Below, piece by piece: positions 43,280 through 52,433 of a DNA stretch of 64,000 bases (within the stretch, counting starts at the first letter, position 1; each line of letters starts with the position of its first letter). Below the pieces are notes generated by a model. That model ran no database searches, was not told the DNA's origin, and saw only the letters and a program-made list of their open reading frames with translations. Source of the DNA: Croceicoccus estronivorus (GTDB taxonomy: Bacteria; Pseudomonadota; Alphaproteobacteria; Sphingomonadales; Sphingomonadaceae); contig NZ_JRQQ01000001.1 in assembly GCF_001625325.1 (NCBI RefSeq), positions 434,001 through 498,000 on the forward strand. Direction: 5' to 3'. Both the position numbers and the translations under genes were made by a program.

Positions 43280-45394
43280 ATGGCCAACAACAATTTCCCG
43301 ACACTGACCAGCGCTGCCCGGATCGGCACTCTGACCATTCCCAACCGCATCGTCGTGACTGCCATGGGCGTCAGTCTCGCTGAAGAGGACGGTTCGGTTG
43401 GCGACCGGCTGATCGATTATCACGTCGCGCAGGCACGTGGTGGTGCGGGGCTGATCATCATGGGCGTGACCGGAGTCGCCTGGCCCGTTGGCGCGGTCCA
43501 ACCCAATCAGACCGCCATTTCCGATGACAGGTTTCTGCCCGCCCTCACCCGTCTGGCCTCTGCCGTTCACACGGCAGGAGGACGCATTGCCGCGCAGCTT
43601 CATCATGGTGGCCTGGTCGCCACTCATTCGGCGCAAGACGGGCATCCCCTTTGGGCCCCGGCCATTCCGCCCGCCTTCGCAGGCGATTTTCCCGACTATT
43701 TCCTGCCGGAGGAAATGGCGGCTTTTGCGGGCGGCGTGGTGCCGGAAGTCAAGGTGTTGACGACGCAGGACATTGCCACCGCCGTCGGCCAATATGCTGC
43801 GGCAGCCGTCCGCGCGCTGAAAGCCGGAATGGATGGCGTGGAGATTCACGGGGGGCACGGCTACCTCCTCTCCTCCTTCATGTCGCCTTCGACCAATACG
43901 CGCGATGACGAGTATGGCGGTACGCTGGAAAATCGCGCGCGCCTGCTGCTCGAAGTCGTCGGCGCGGTGCGCGCGGCCGTCGGTCCAGACTTTCCCGTCT
44001 GGGTCAAACTCGATTCCCGCGAAATCGGCAAAAAAGTCGGTATCAAGCTGGAGGACGCCGAAAAAGTCGCCCCGATGATCGAAGCTGCCGGGGCCGACGC
44101 CATCACTGTGACCGCATACCACGACGTTGGTCAGGGCAAGCTCCATTCCGGCTCGAACATCCCGCACGAACCGGGCATGCATCTGGACGCGGCCAAGACA
44201 ATCAGGAACGCGGTGTCCATCCCCATCATCGCATCGGGCCGGGTCGAGCTGGACATGGCCGAAACCGCCTTGCGCGCGGGCAAGATGGATTTTCTCGCAA
44301 TGGGCCGGAAACTTCTGGCCGACCCTGAACTGCCGCGCAAAGCCGCCGAGGGGCGCGAGGCGGAGATCCGACCGTGCATTTACTGCTACACCTGCGTCAG
44401 CACCGCCTATGTCCGCGAACCGGTACGATGCGCGGTGCGTCCAGAGACGGCTCTGGAAGGTCAGGACTGGGCGCCGTCACCTGCAGTGAAGCGCGTGGTG
44501 GTGATCGGCGGCGGCCCTGCCGGAATGGAGGCCGCACGCAGGCTCGATGCCGCGGGCAAGCAGGTCGTCCTGATCGAACAATCCGAACGCCTGGGCGGTA
44601 CGCTGCAATTTGCAGGACTGGCCTACGAACCCAACGAAAGACTGCTCAACTGGCTGCGCCGGGGAATCGAGGCCTCCGGCGTCGATGTCCGCTTGCGCAC
44701 GAAGGCAACAGCGGAACTGGTGCAATCCCTTAACCCGGACATGGTGATCGTCGCCACTGGCGCGGTGCGCGACATGCCGCCGATTCCGGGCCACGACATG
44801 GACCACGTGTTGAGTGGTGACGACATGCGCGCCCTGATGCTCGGGCAGGATTCCGAAGCGCTCAAGCGCAAGACAAGCTGGACGACGCGTCTGGCGACCA
44901 AGGTTGGTGCGGCAACCGGCGTGACAGCCAATCTGGACGTGGTCCGCAGGGCGACCCATGCGTGGATGCCGCTCGGTCAGAAAGTGGCGATCATCGGCGG
45001 CGAACTCGTCGGCCTGGAACTGGCCGAGTTTCTCAACGAACGAGGCCGCGAAGTGACCGTCATCGGCGAAGCCGAAAAGTTCGGCGGCGGCCTCTTGCTG
45101 GTTCGACGCATGCGGCTTCTTGCCGAACTGCGCGAACATGGCGTCGCCATGTATCCAGGGGCAAGTGACATTGCGATTACCGCGAACGGGGTGACGTTCA
45201 CCAGCAACGACGGATCGGCCGGCCAGGTCGCGGCAGACCACGTCATTGTCGCAACCGGAGCACACGGAGATTCCACTCTGGCCGACAGCCTCCGCGCTGC
45301 CGGGCTGCCGGTAGTGGAAGTGGGCGATGGCACTGGCGTAAGCTATATCGAAGGGGCCATTCGTGGCGCAGCGGAAGCGGTAGCCGCGTTGTGA
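43280..45394 (+). CDS. FMN/[4Fe-4S]/FAD NADH:flavin oxidoreductase (2,4-dienoyl-CoA reductase/BaiCD-like)
   Basis: A 704-residue OYE-FAD fusion. The N-terminal FMN barrel has GVEIHGGHGYLLSSF (His-Gly-Gly-His). The iron-sulfur cluster motif CIYCYTC with Cys after eleven residues has the C-x2-C-x2-C-x11-C spacing of trimethylamine dehydrogenase and not the C-x2-C-x3-C of FadH. The C-terminal FAD/NAD module begins VIGGGPAGMEAARRL. Relatives include BaiCD/BaiH, which reduce 3-oxo-Delta4/6 bile-acid intermediates. It lies 56 bases after the ketosteroid-isomerase-like gene. It probably reduces a conjugated enone or dienoyl-CoA. Confidence 0.92.
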   Translation: MANNNFPTLTSAARIGTLTIPNRIVVTAMGVSLAEEDGSVGDRLIDYHVAQARGGAGLIIMGVTGVAWPVGAVQPNQTAISDDRFLPALTRLASAVHTAGGRIAAQLHHGGLVATHSAQDGHPLWAPAIPPAFAGDFPDYFLPEEMAAFAGGVVPEVKVLTTQDIATAVGQYAAAAVRALKAGMDGVEIHGGHGYLLSSFMSPSTNTRDDEYGGTLENRARLLLEVVGAVRAAVGPDFPVWVKLDSREIGKKVGIKLEDAEKVAPMIEAAGADAITVTAYHDVGQGKLHSGSNIPHEPGMHLDAAKTIRNAVSIPIIASGRVELDMAETALRAGKMDFLAMGRKLLADPELPRKAAEGREAEIRPCIYCYTCVSTAYVREPVRCAVRPETALEGQDWAPSPAVKRVVVIGGGPAGMEAARRLDAAGKQVVLIEQSERLGGTLQFAGLAYEPNERLLNWLRRGIEASGVDVRLRTKATAELVQSLNPDMVIVATGAVRDMPPIPGHDMDHVLSGDDMRALMLGQDSEALKRKTSWTTRLATKVGAATGVTANLDVVRRATHAWMPLGQKVAIIGGELVGLELAEFLNERGREVTVIGEAEKFGGGLLLVRRMRLLAELREHGVAMYPGASDIAITANGVTFTSNDGSAGQVAADHVIVATGAHGDSTLADSLRAAGLPVVEVGDGTGVSYIEGAIRGAAEAVAAL

Positions 45395-46197
45395 CCCTGC
45401 CTCCATTTTGCCTCAACGGGTTCAACGGTTCTTCCTACCTTGGCCAGCAGGCCGATCTGCCCGGCTGGATCGATGCCGCGGCACGGGCAGGTTTCCCGTT
45501 ATTCGGTCCGGACGTTTTCTCGCTTGCAGCATGGCAGGAAAACGGAGGGATCATGGCCACGCTGGCCTGCCGGATGCGCGACGCGGGTGTTGGCTGCGGC
45601 TATATAGCCGCCGCAGGCATGCTCGGCGGAGAGGCTGCAATTCTTCCGGGATTGCTGCAAGCTGCCGACGCGGCCGACGCGCTCGGCGCGCCATTTCTGC
45701 AGGTCAATATGACCGGTGCCGACACCGCCACCCGCAAGGCGGCATTGGAGCAGGCTTGCGATGTTCTCGCCGGCAGAGGCCTGAAACTCGCTATCGAGTA
45801 CATGCCCTACACCGGGCTGGCATCGGTTCGCGAAACCGTCTCGCTCGCGCACCATGTCGGTACGGACCGGGCTGGCGCGATGATCGACATCTGGCACCAC
45901 AGCCGGGGGCCGGATAGCTGGAAAGACCTGGCCTCTGTTCCATTGGAGGCCATTGCCTATGTTGAATTGAACGACGCGCTGCCCGCGCTGAGCGATGATC
46001 AAACGGTCGAAACGCTTTCCCGCCGTACTTTCCCCGGCGCGGGGGAATTGGATGTCGATCGTTTCGTCACTCTGCTGCGCGACAAGGGCTATAACGGCAT
46101 GGTGAGTGTGGAAGTGCTGAATGAAGAATGGCGCGGACGAGACCTGACGGAATTCGCCCGGCGCTGTCATGAGAGCACTGCTGCATTCTGGCGCTGA
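45391..46197 (+). CDS. TIM-barrel sugar-phosphate-isomerase/AP-endonuclease-2 family protein
   Basis: A 268-residue xylose-isomerase-like TIM barrel. Likely metal ligands are Glu in AIEYMP, Asp/His in MIDIWHHS, Asn/Asp in VELNDA, and Glu in MVSVEVLNE. The set E-x-x-P, D-x-W-H, N-D-A is shared with the homolog at 56406. GTG at 45391 overlaps the upstream stop by 4 bases, so it is coupled to the flavin reductase. Substrate unknown. Confidence 0.78.
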   Translation: MTLPPFCLNGFNGSSYLGQQADLPGWIDAAARAGFPLFGPDVFSLAAWQENGGIMATLACRMRDAGVGCGYIAAAGMLGGEAAILPGLLQAADAADALGAPFLQVNMTGADTATRKAALEQACDVLAGRGLKLAIEYMPYTGLASVRETVSLAHHVGTDRAGAMIDIWHHSRGPDSWKDLASVPLEAIAYVELNDALPALSDDQTVETLSRRTFPGAGELDVDRFVTLLRDKGYNGMVSVEVLNEEWRGRDLTEFARRCHESTAAFWR

Positions 46198-46434
46198 CCG
46201 AAACGACAGGGCATGGAAACATATAAGGCAAGAACCGGGTTAGGGTCTCGATAGAGACCGGCAAGGGAAACTGAATCGGCTCGCCGGGAAACGACGTCCA
46301 CCACGCGAGTTCGCAATCCTTAAAGCAAAATGCTCCGAATTTTGTTGCTTTCAGGGGCCTTGGATCAAGGAAAGCGTATTGCAGGGAACTGCCGGGCGCT
46401 CTAGGTTAAGCCCCAATACGAAAGAGAGAGGACC
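46198..46434. promoter_or_regulatory. 237-base intergenic region with three inverted repeats
   Basis: Between the TIM-barrel and sulfotransferase genes lie GGTCTC-GATA-GAGACC (46244-46259), AAAGC-AAAAT paired imperfectly with ATTTTGTTGCTTT (46322-46352), and CCTTG-GAT-CAAGG (46358-46370). None has a terminator T run. The cluster probably holds the promoter and operators of the 46435 operon. No open frame with a ribosome site is seen. Confidence 0.45.
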
Positions 46435-47610
46435 ATGGCTACCACCGCCGACGTGACACAAACCCCCGCCTTCGATCGCGAAAACCTTCTTGCGCAAGCC
46501 CGCGAACGGGCCGGACTGAATGATTTCGGGGACACGTGGTTCCTCGAACCGATGGACAAGTTCATCGAATCCGCCAATGCGGAAGCCAAGCTGACTCCGG
46601 CCGGCTTTGCCGCCCAGACGGAAGTGGTCGTGAAGGGGCTGACCAGTCGGCTCCGGATGATCGAGGATATCAAGCAGCACCCGGAGATCCTCGACGAACA
46701 GATCGACGTTGCCGGCGTTATTCTCGGCTTACCGCGTACGGGCAGCACCATTTTCCACCGTCTGCTCGCCAGCGCGCCCGGCATGACTGCCATTCGCTGG
46801 TACGAAGCGCAGAATTTCGCACCTTTTCCTGGCGAAGAGCCCGGCAATCCGGTTGAACGACGCGCTTATGCAGAAGCCATGCTCAATGGCTGGCTGGAAC
46901 TGTCGCCCGAACTCAATTCCATTCACCCCCTCGATTCAGAAGCCCCCGACGAAGAAATTCTCATCCTCGGGCAGATGTTCGTCAGCACGATGGTCGAAGG
47001 GATGACGTTCGTACCCGGCTTCACCCGCTGGCTCGACACGTATGACCAGTCCAGGGGGCACGAGGATCTCAAGACGATCCTCAAGTACCTCCAATGGCAG
47101 GACCCAACCCGCCGCGGCAAGAAATGGATTCTGAAAAGCCCATCGAACCTGCCCTATGCGGAATTGGTTGCCAACGCCTTCCCGAATGCCCTGCTGATCA
47201 TGACGCATCGTGATCCGATGGACGTCGTCCCATCCTATGTCAGTATGGAAGCCGCTCTCTATAAGTTGAGCGCGACGCTTACCGACAAGGAAGTTGGCGA
47301 ATTCTGGTTCCAGCGCCTGGCAGGCTGGATGCACCGCTTCCAGGAAGCCCGCGCACGGATCGGTGAAGATCGCTTCATCGACATCGACTATCGTGAGGTC
47401 GGCAAGGAGCCGCTGGTCCAGGCCGAGCGTGTTCTTTCCCGGATCGGCATCAAGACGGATGAACGGCTGGAAGAGGCGTTGACCGAATTTCTCGCCGGCA
47501 ACAAGCGTGAGCAGCGGCCGATGCATGAGTATTCGCTTGAACGCTTCGGCCTCGACGAAGATGCGATCCGCCGCGAATTCGCCGATTATCGCGCCCGCTA
47601 CATCAGCTAA
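46435..47610 (+). CDS. Sulfotransferase-family protein
   Basis: A 391-residue cytosolic-type sulfotransferase. The PAPS 5-prime phosphate loop is LGLPRTGSTIFHRLL and the 3-prime phosphate segment is ILKSPSNLPYAEL with THRDPMDVVPSYVS. It would transfer sulfate from PAPS to a hydroxyl. GAGAGAGG precedes ATG at 46435. It starts a run followed 11 bases later by a haloalkane-dehalogenase-like gene. A sulfotransferase in a catabolic operon is unusual; a second one is at 53474. Substrate unknown. Confidence 0.88.
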   Translation: MATTADVTQTPAFDRENLLAQARERAGLNDFGDTWFLEPMDKFIESANAEAKLTPAGFAAQTEVVVKGLTSRLRMIEDIKQHPEILDEQIDVAGVILGLPRTGSTIFHRLLASAPGMTAIRWYEAQNFAPFPGEEPGNPVERRAYAEAMLNGWLELSPELNSIHPLDSEAPDEEILILGQMFVSTMVEGMTFVPGFTRWLDTYDQSRGHEDLKTILKYLQWQDPTRRGKKWILKSPSNLPYAELVANAFPNALLIMTHRDPMDVVPSYVSMEAALYKLSATLTDKEVGEFWFQRLAGWMHRFQEARARIGEDRFIDIDYREVGKEPLVQAERVLSRIGIKTDERLEEALTEFLAGNKREQRPMHEYSLERFGLDEDAIRREFADYRARYIS

Positions 47611-47621
47611 GGCGATCGAAA

Positions 47622-48569
47622 GTGGAAATACGCGCCGGAATATTACGGACTCCGGATACTTGTTTCGACGGGCTTCCGGACTACCCTTTCGCACCCCATT
47701 ACCTCGAAATCGAGGATCCGGAGCTCGGTCCGCTGCGGATGCACTACATTGACGAGGGGGAGCGTGATGCCCCCGTCGTCCTGATGGCCCACGGCAATCC
47801 GACATGGAGCTTTCTCTATCGCCACATGATCGGTCCGGTCGTGGCGGCGGGATACCGCGTCATTGCACCCGACATGATCGGGTTCGGCAAGTCGGACAAG
47901 CCGGCAGAACGCAGCGCCTATGGCTATGATCGGTTTGTCGCGTGGATGCGCACCTTTGTCGAGGCGCTCGACCTTTCGGACATCACCTTGATGTGCCAGG
48001 ATTGGGGCGGGCCGATCAACCTGCGGGTTCTGTCGGAGATGCCGGAGCGTTTTTCCGCCGTGCTGGCCGCCAATACGCTGCTGCAAAATTGCGATCCGCC
48101 ACCGCTCGGCGTGCCTGACTGGCCCGGTGAGGCGATTGCCGCCTGGATCGAAAGCTGCCGTACGAACGACGATCTGCCGCTGGATGAACTGATCGCCCGG
48201 ACTTGCGTCACCCGGCCTGCCGAAGATGTGCTGGCTGCCTATGCCGCCCCCTACCCGGACGGACGCTACAAGGCCGGGCTGTTGCAGATAACCTGCAGCA
48301 TCCCGATCGCCGAAGGTGCAGAAGGACTGGATACAAACCGGGAAGCGTGGCGTTTTCTGGAACAATGGGACAAACCGTTCCTTACAGCCTTCAGCGACAG
48401 CGATCCCTCGACGATAAACTGGGAAACCGTGTTTCAGAACCGCGTGGCCGGTGCGAAGGGGCAACCCCATACACGCATCGTCGGCGCAGGCCATTTCGTG
48501 CAGGAAGAACAGGGCCCGGCTCTGGCCAAAGTGCTCGTCGACTTTCTGCGCGCCAATCATACCAACTGA
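47622..48569 (+). CDS. Haloalkane-dehalogenase-like alpha/beta hydrolase (HLD-I-like)
   Basis: A 315-residue alpha/beta hydrolase: HGNPTWSFLYRHMI (Asn and Trp beside the oxyanion hole), CQDWGGPINL (Asp nucleophile with adjacent Trp), acid in TAFSDSDP, His in GAGHFVQEEQGP. The nucleophile Asp, QDWGG and the placement of the acid fit haloalkane dehalogenase subfamily I. It could remove halide or hydrolyse another C-X bond. GTG start at 47622. Whether it dehalogenates cannot be told, since epoxide hydrolases share these motifs. Confidence 0.82.
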   Translation: MEIRAGILRTPDTCFDGLPDYPFAPHYLEIEDPELGPLRMHYIDEGERDAPVVLMAHGNPTWSFLYRHMIGPVVAAGYRVIAPDMIGFGKSDKPAERSAYGYDRFVAWMRTFVEALDLSDITLMCQDWGGPINLRVLSEMPERFSAVLAANTLLQNCDPPPLGVPDWPGEAIAAWIESCRTNDDLPLDELIARTCVTRPAEDVLAAYAAPYPDGRYKAGLLQITCSIPIAEGAEGLDTNREAWRFLEQWDKPFLTAFSDSDPSTINWETVFQNRVAGAKGQPHTRIVGAGHFVQEEQGPALAKVLVDFLRANHTN

Positions 48570-48636
48570 CGGACAGGCTCGCGACGGGAATAACCCCGCG
48601 CCAGCCCATATGCACAATCGTACAAGGGGAGTTTAC

Positions 48637-49425
48637 ATGCTGCTGAAAGACAAGGTCGTCGTCGTGAACGGAGTCGGCCCCGGAATGGGTCAGGCAATCG
48701 CCAGAATAGCCGGTGCGGAAGGTGCGAAAGTCGTGCTCAGTGCCCGCAATAAGGCATTCATCGAACAGGTACGTGACGAAATCATCGCGGCTGGCGGTCA
48801 AGCGGTCGCCGTTCCCTGCGATATCGGCGATGCCGACCAGTGCAAAGCGCTGGCTCAGGCCGCGGCCGATGCTTTCAGTGGCCGGATCGACGGGTTGGTC
48901 AACAGCGCATTCTATCACGGCGACTGGAGCTTCGTCGAAAACGCCGACGAAGAAGACTGGTCGAAGATCTTCGACGTGAACTGCCTCGGCACCCTGCGCA
49001 TGACCAAGGCCTGCGTGCCCTTCCTCAAGGATGGCGGCGCGGTCGTGAACGTATCGACCATGGCGACCATGCGTCCCTATGGCACCGAACACGGCATGGA
49101 AATGGGCTATGCGGTCTCGAAAGGCGGGATCAATGTCCTGAGCAAGTACATGGCATCCGACCTTGGCCGCTACGGCATTCGCGTGAACACTTGCCGGATG
49201 GGCTGGATTCACGGCGCGCCGGTTCAGGGTTATATCGACTCCGAAGTCGCGAAGGGACGCAGCGAGGCCGAAGTTATCGGCGAAGTCACGCACGACATCC
49301 CGCTGGGCAAGATTCCCCCGCAGGACGATTGCGCCCGTGCCGTTCTGATGATGATTTCGGACTTTGCCGCAGTCGTCACAGGCGCAGCTCTGGACGTCAA
49401 CGGTGGCCACTGGATCGCCCCCTGA
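48637..49425 (+). CDS. SDR-family oxidoreductase
   Basis: A 262-residue SDR: NGVGPGMGQAI for cofactor, NSAFY in place of NNAG, YAVSK. The position usually Ser (VNVSS) reads VNVST, so the catalytic serine may be Thr. AAGGGGAG precedes ATG at 48637; the frame extends upstream without support. It follows the dehalogenase-like gene by 67 bases. Substrate unknown. Confidence 0.87.
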   Translation: MLLKDKVVVVNGVGPGMGQAIARIAGAEGAKVVLSARNKAFIEQVRDEIIAAGGQAVAVPCDIGDADQCKALAQAAADAFSGRIDGLVNSAFYHGDWSFVENADEEDWSKIFDVNCLGTLRMTKACVPFLKDGGAVVNVSTMATMRPYGTEHGMEMGYAVSKGGINVLSKYMASDLGRYGIRVNTCRMGWIHGAPVQGYIDSEVAKGRSEAEVIGEVTHDIPLGKIPPQDDCARAVLMMISDFAAVVTGAALDVNGGHWIAP

Positions 49426-49514
49426 TTGCTTGTTAGCAAAGGTCTCCATACAGGTTTGCCCATTCTGCAATGGGTGGGCAAACCCATTTACCTCTATCGG
49501 ACGAGAGAAGATCC

Positions 49515-50372
49515 ATGACCAATAACGAAGAGAAATTCGCTGGCGGCGTGGCTGTCATCACCGGCGCAGGCGCGGGGATAGGCTCCGGCCTTGCCCGCCG
49601 TGCAGGCCAGCTCGGCATGCATGTGGTGGTCACCGATATCAACAGTACTGCTGCCGAAACCGTGGCCGGGGAAATCCGCGATGCAGGCGGCAAGGCCGAA
49701 GCCATGGCCGTGGACGTTTCCAAACCGTCTGAACTCGACCGGCTGGCAGAGGAAGTCTTCGCCAAGCATGGCAGCGTGCGACTCCTCGTCAACAATGCCG
49801 GAATCGAAACGATCGGCTTCAGTTGGGAAATCCCGGCGGAACGCTGGGAATCCACGCTCAACATCAACCTTCATGGCGTAATTCACGGTGTGCGGGCCTT
49901 CGTCCCGAAAATGCTCGCCACCGGTGAAGAGTGCTGGGTCGCCAATCTCGCCTCCATCGGCGCTTTCGGCATGATGCCCACCCAGACAGCCTATATCGTC
50001 ACCAAGCACGCCGTGGAATCGTTCAGCGAATGCCTGTATCTTGAAATGCAGTTGAAGAAGGCTCCGATCCACGTCTCTTCCGTCATCCCCGGGATGCTCA
50101 AGACCAGCATCTTCGACGCGGAAGCCGGTGCGGGCGAACCTGCGGATTCGGTCGGGCACCGCAAGGTGATGCATGACATGATGGCTGCATACGGCATGGA
50201 CCTTGCCGAAGGTTGCCAGCGCATCATGGAAAAGATCGCCGCCAACGAATTCTGGGCGGATACCCAGCCTGAAATGACCGAACAGTCACTGGCCGGACGG
50301 ATCAAGTTTTTCCAGCAACAAAGCAGCCCGGAAGTCGCCCCGCAGGCGCGCGGGCTGCTCGGTCTGGACTGA
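49515..50372 (+). CDS. SDR-family oxidoreductase
   Basis: A 285-residue SDR: TGAGAGIGSGL, NNAGI, NLASIGAFG (Ser), YIVTK. The C-terminal 60 residues extend beyond the classical SDR end, with several Met and Gln residues, and may form an extra helical lid. ATG at 49515 follows GAGAGAAG. It is 12 bases before the alcohol dehydrogenase at 50385. Substrate unknown. Confidence 0.9.
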   Translation: MTNNEEKFAGGVAVITGAGAGIGSGLARRAGQLGMHVVVTDINSTAAETVAGEIRDAGGKAEAMAVDVSKPSELDRLAEEVFAKHGSVRLLVNNAGIETIGFSWEIPAERWESTLNINLHGVIHGVRAFVPKMLATGEECWVANLASIGAFGMMPTQTAYIVTKHAVESFSECLYLEMQLKKAPIHVSSVIPGMLKTSIFDAEAGAGEPADSVGHRKVMHDMMAAYGMDLAEGCQRIMEKIAANEFWADTQPEMTEQSLAGRIKFFQQQSSPEVAPQARGLLGLD

Positions 50373-50384
50373 GGGAGCCGGACT

Positions 50385-51413
50385 ATGCGGGCAGCGGTTT
50401 TCCATGAGGCGGGCCAACCGCTGCACATCGAAACGGTCGATGATCCCCGGCCCGGAGCCGGCCAGGTCGTCATTGCAGTCAGCGGATCGGGCATTTGCGG
50501 TTCGGACCTGCATATGACCCAATTTCCCGGTCACACTCCCGCAGGCCTGATCCTGGGGCATGAATATGCCGGAACAGTCGCAGCTATAGGCAGCGATGTT
50601 TCCGGCGACTGGAAAATCGGGGACCGGGTCACTGCCCTGCCCCTCTTTCCATGCCGTGACTGCGAAGCCTGCGAGGCGCATTTGCCCCAACTGTGCCTGA
50701 ATGGCCGGTTTGCGGGAACCACGCTCGAAACCCCTGGGGCCTATGCCCAATACGTCGCAGCGCGAGCCGATATGCTGCAAAAGGTGCCCGCAGGGGTCAG
50801 CGATGTCGAGGCGGCCATGGTCGAACCGCTGGCGGTTGGCCATCATGTCGTCGAACGCGCGAACATTCGCAAAGGCGAAACGGTGCTGGTAATCGGTGGC
50901 GGGCCGATCGGGGCCGCAGTGGTCCTGTTCGCCCGTGCGGCCGGAGCCGGTCACGTCGTCGTCAGCGAACCAGCACCGGAACGGCGTGCGCGCTGCCTCG
51001 ATCTTGGAGCAACTGCGGCCATCGATCCGCAGCGTGAAAACCTGGGCAAGCGGCTGGATGAACTGACCGGCACACGGCCCGCGGTAGTGTTCGAATGCGT
51101 GGGCATTCCCGGCATGGTCCAGCAGGCCGCCGACCTCGCCGGGGTGCGGGGGCGTGTCGTGGTTGCCGGTGTCCTGTTCGAGGAAGACCGGCTGTCCCAC
51201 ATTACCGGTCTCGGCAAGGAAGTGTCGATCATATACAGCCAGGCTTACACGGAACCCGATTTCGCAGCCGTGATCGACGCCTTGGCAACCAACGCGATCG
51301 ACGCCACGCCGATGCATACCGCAACCGTAAGCCTCGACCAGTTGCCGGACATGTTCGAAAGCCTGCGCAACAACCCTGCGCAATGCAAGGTACTGATCGA
51401 CCCGTCGCTGTGA
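50385..51413 (+). CDS. Zinc-dependent alcohol dehydrogenase (threonine/butanediol-dehydrogenase-like MDR)
   Basis: A 342-residue MDR: catalytic zinc in GSGICGSDLH and GHEYAGTV, structural zinc lobe PCRDCEACEAHLPQLC with all four cysteines, and Rossmann VIGGGPIGAAVVLFA. It belongs to the polyol/secondary-alcohol group. ATG at 50385 is preceded by GGGAG. It ends 18 bases before the convergent AraC gene. It probably oxidises a secondary alcohol. Confidence 0.9.
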   Translation: MRAAVFHEAGQPLHIETVDDPRPGAGQVVIAVSGSGICGSDLHMTQFPGHTPAGLILGHEYAGTVAAIGSDVSGDWKIGDRVTALPLFPCRDCEACEAHLPQLCLNGRFAGTTLETPGAYAQYVAARADMLQKVPAGVSDVEAAMVEPLAVGHHVVERANIRKGETVLVIGGGPIGAAVVLFARAAGAGHVVVSEPAPERRARCLDLGATAAIDPQRENLGKRLDELTGTRPAVVFECVGIPGMVQQAADLAGVRGRVVVAGVLFEEDRLSHITGLGKEVSIIYSQAYTEPDFAAVIDALATNAIDATPMHTATVSLDQLPDMFESLRNNPAQCKVLIDPSL

Positions 51414-51431
51414 CGCGGACAGTTTTCGCCG

Positions 51432-52328
51432 TCAGGACAGCAGGCGCGCGAACTGCCGGGGGGTACGCCCCGTCATCCGGCGAAAGGCTACGGTAAACGC
51501 ACTGGGCGTGGCGAAGCCAAGTGTGCGCGCAATCTCGTTCATTGCCATTGTCCCGGCCCGCATCATGTCCTGCGCACGTTCGAGCCGGACTGCCGCCGCG
51601 TGATCTGCCAAAGGCTTGCCGGTCGCCTCCATGAAGCTGCGCGAAAGGTGCGATCGGCTGATCCCGCACAGGGCAGCCAATTCTGCCGTAGTCGGCCACT
51701 CCCCCGCACAAGTGCGCAAGGCGTCTTCGATCCGGGCCAGTTGCCATGGCGCGAGGCCACCGCGCGCACCGGGCCGCCGCGCAGGCATCCGCAATTGCCG
51801 TCCGATATCGACCATCAGCAGCCGGACCAGCGATTCCGCCGCCATTTCCGATCCGAATCCCGGCGTGACGATCTCCCCCCGCAGCCTTTCCGCCAGGGCG
51901 AACATGGTCGAGGAGGTTATCATCGCACACCGCCGCAGCCGGACGGGGTCCCAGTCATCCAACCCGGTTGCCGCCTGGAAGCTGTCCGGAGCCATCCGGC
52001 AGGTCATGATATCCAGCACGCCACCGTCGCCGACTGAACGCATGGCGACACCTGCCGGACGGAACATCATTCGGCCCACCTTGTGCCCGCGCCGTTCCCC
52101 ACCGTCGAACGCCACCGCACCACGCATCCCGCCGGCCCGCGGCATGGTGAGCGAAAAGATCGGCGCCTCGTCCAGCTCCAGCATCTCGTTGGGACTTGGC
52201 AGTTCATAACGGCGCAATTCGATCCGCGCCTCGGGAATCGTCAGCTCGGCCAGAACGGTCCAAGGCTTGGGCCTTGGGTCCCCCTTGGCCTCGGCGTTCA
52301 TACGCAGGTCGATCACCGCATTTTGCAT
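51432..52328 (-). CDS. AraC-family transcriptional regulator
   Basis: About 298 residues with a cupin-like sensor (FRPAGVAMRS) and C-terminal double helix-turn-helix (PTTAELAALCGISRSHLSRSF, NEIARTLGFATPSAFTVAFRR). It resembles the AraC gene at 36293. Start choices are 52361, 52328 and 52301; none has a clear ribosome site, so 52328 is a compromise matching family length. It diverges from the alcohol dehydrogenase/sulfotransferase operon at 52434, the likely target. Confidence 0.83.
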   Translation of the reverse strand: MQNAVIDLRMNAEAKGDPRPKPWTVLAELTIPEARIELRRYELPSPNEMLELDEAPIFSLTMPRAGGMRGAVAFDGGERRGHKVGRMMFRPAGVAMRSVGDGGVLDIMTCRMAPDSFQAATGLDDWDPVRLRRCAMITSSTMFALAERLRGEIVTPGFGSEMAAESLVRLLMVDIGRQLRMPARRPGARGGLAPWQLARIEDALRTCAGEWPTTAELAALCGISRSHLSRSFMEATGKPLADHAAAVRLERAQDMMRAGTMAMNEIARTLGFATPSAFTVAFRRMTGRTPRQFARLLS

Positions 52329-52433
52329 CACAGATAGACGATACCGGCACAATATCGACATAACAAGCACTGGCCGCCCATCGGCTCGAATGGCATGTTT
52401 TGCACCGAGAACAAGGACACACATGGAGAGACG

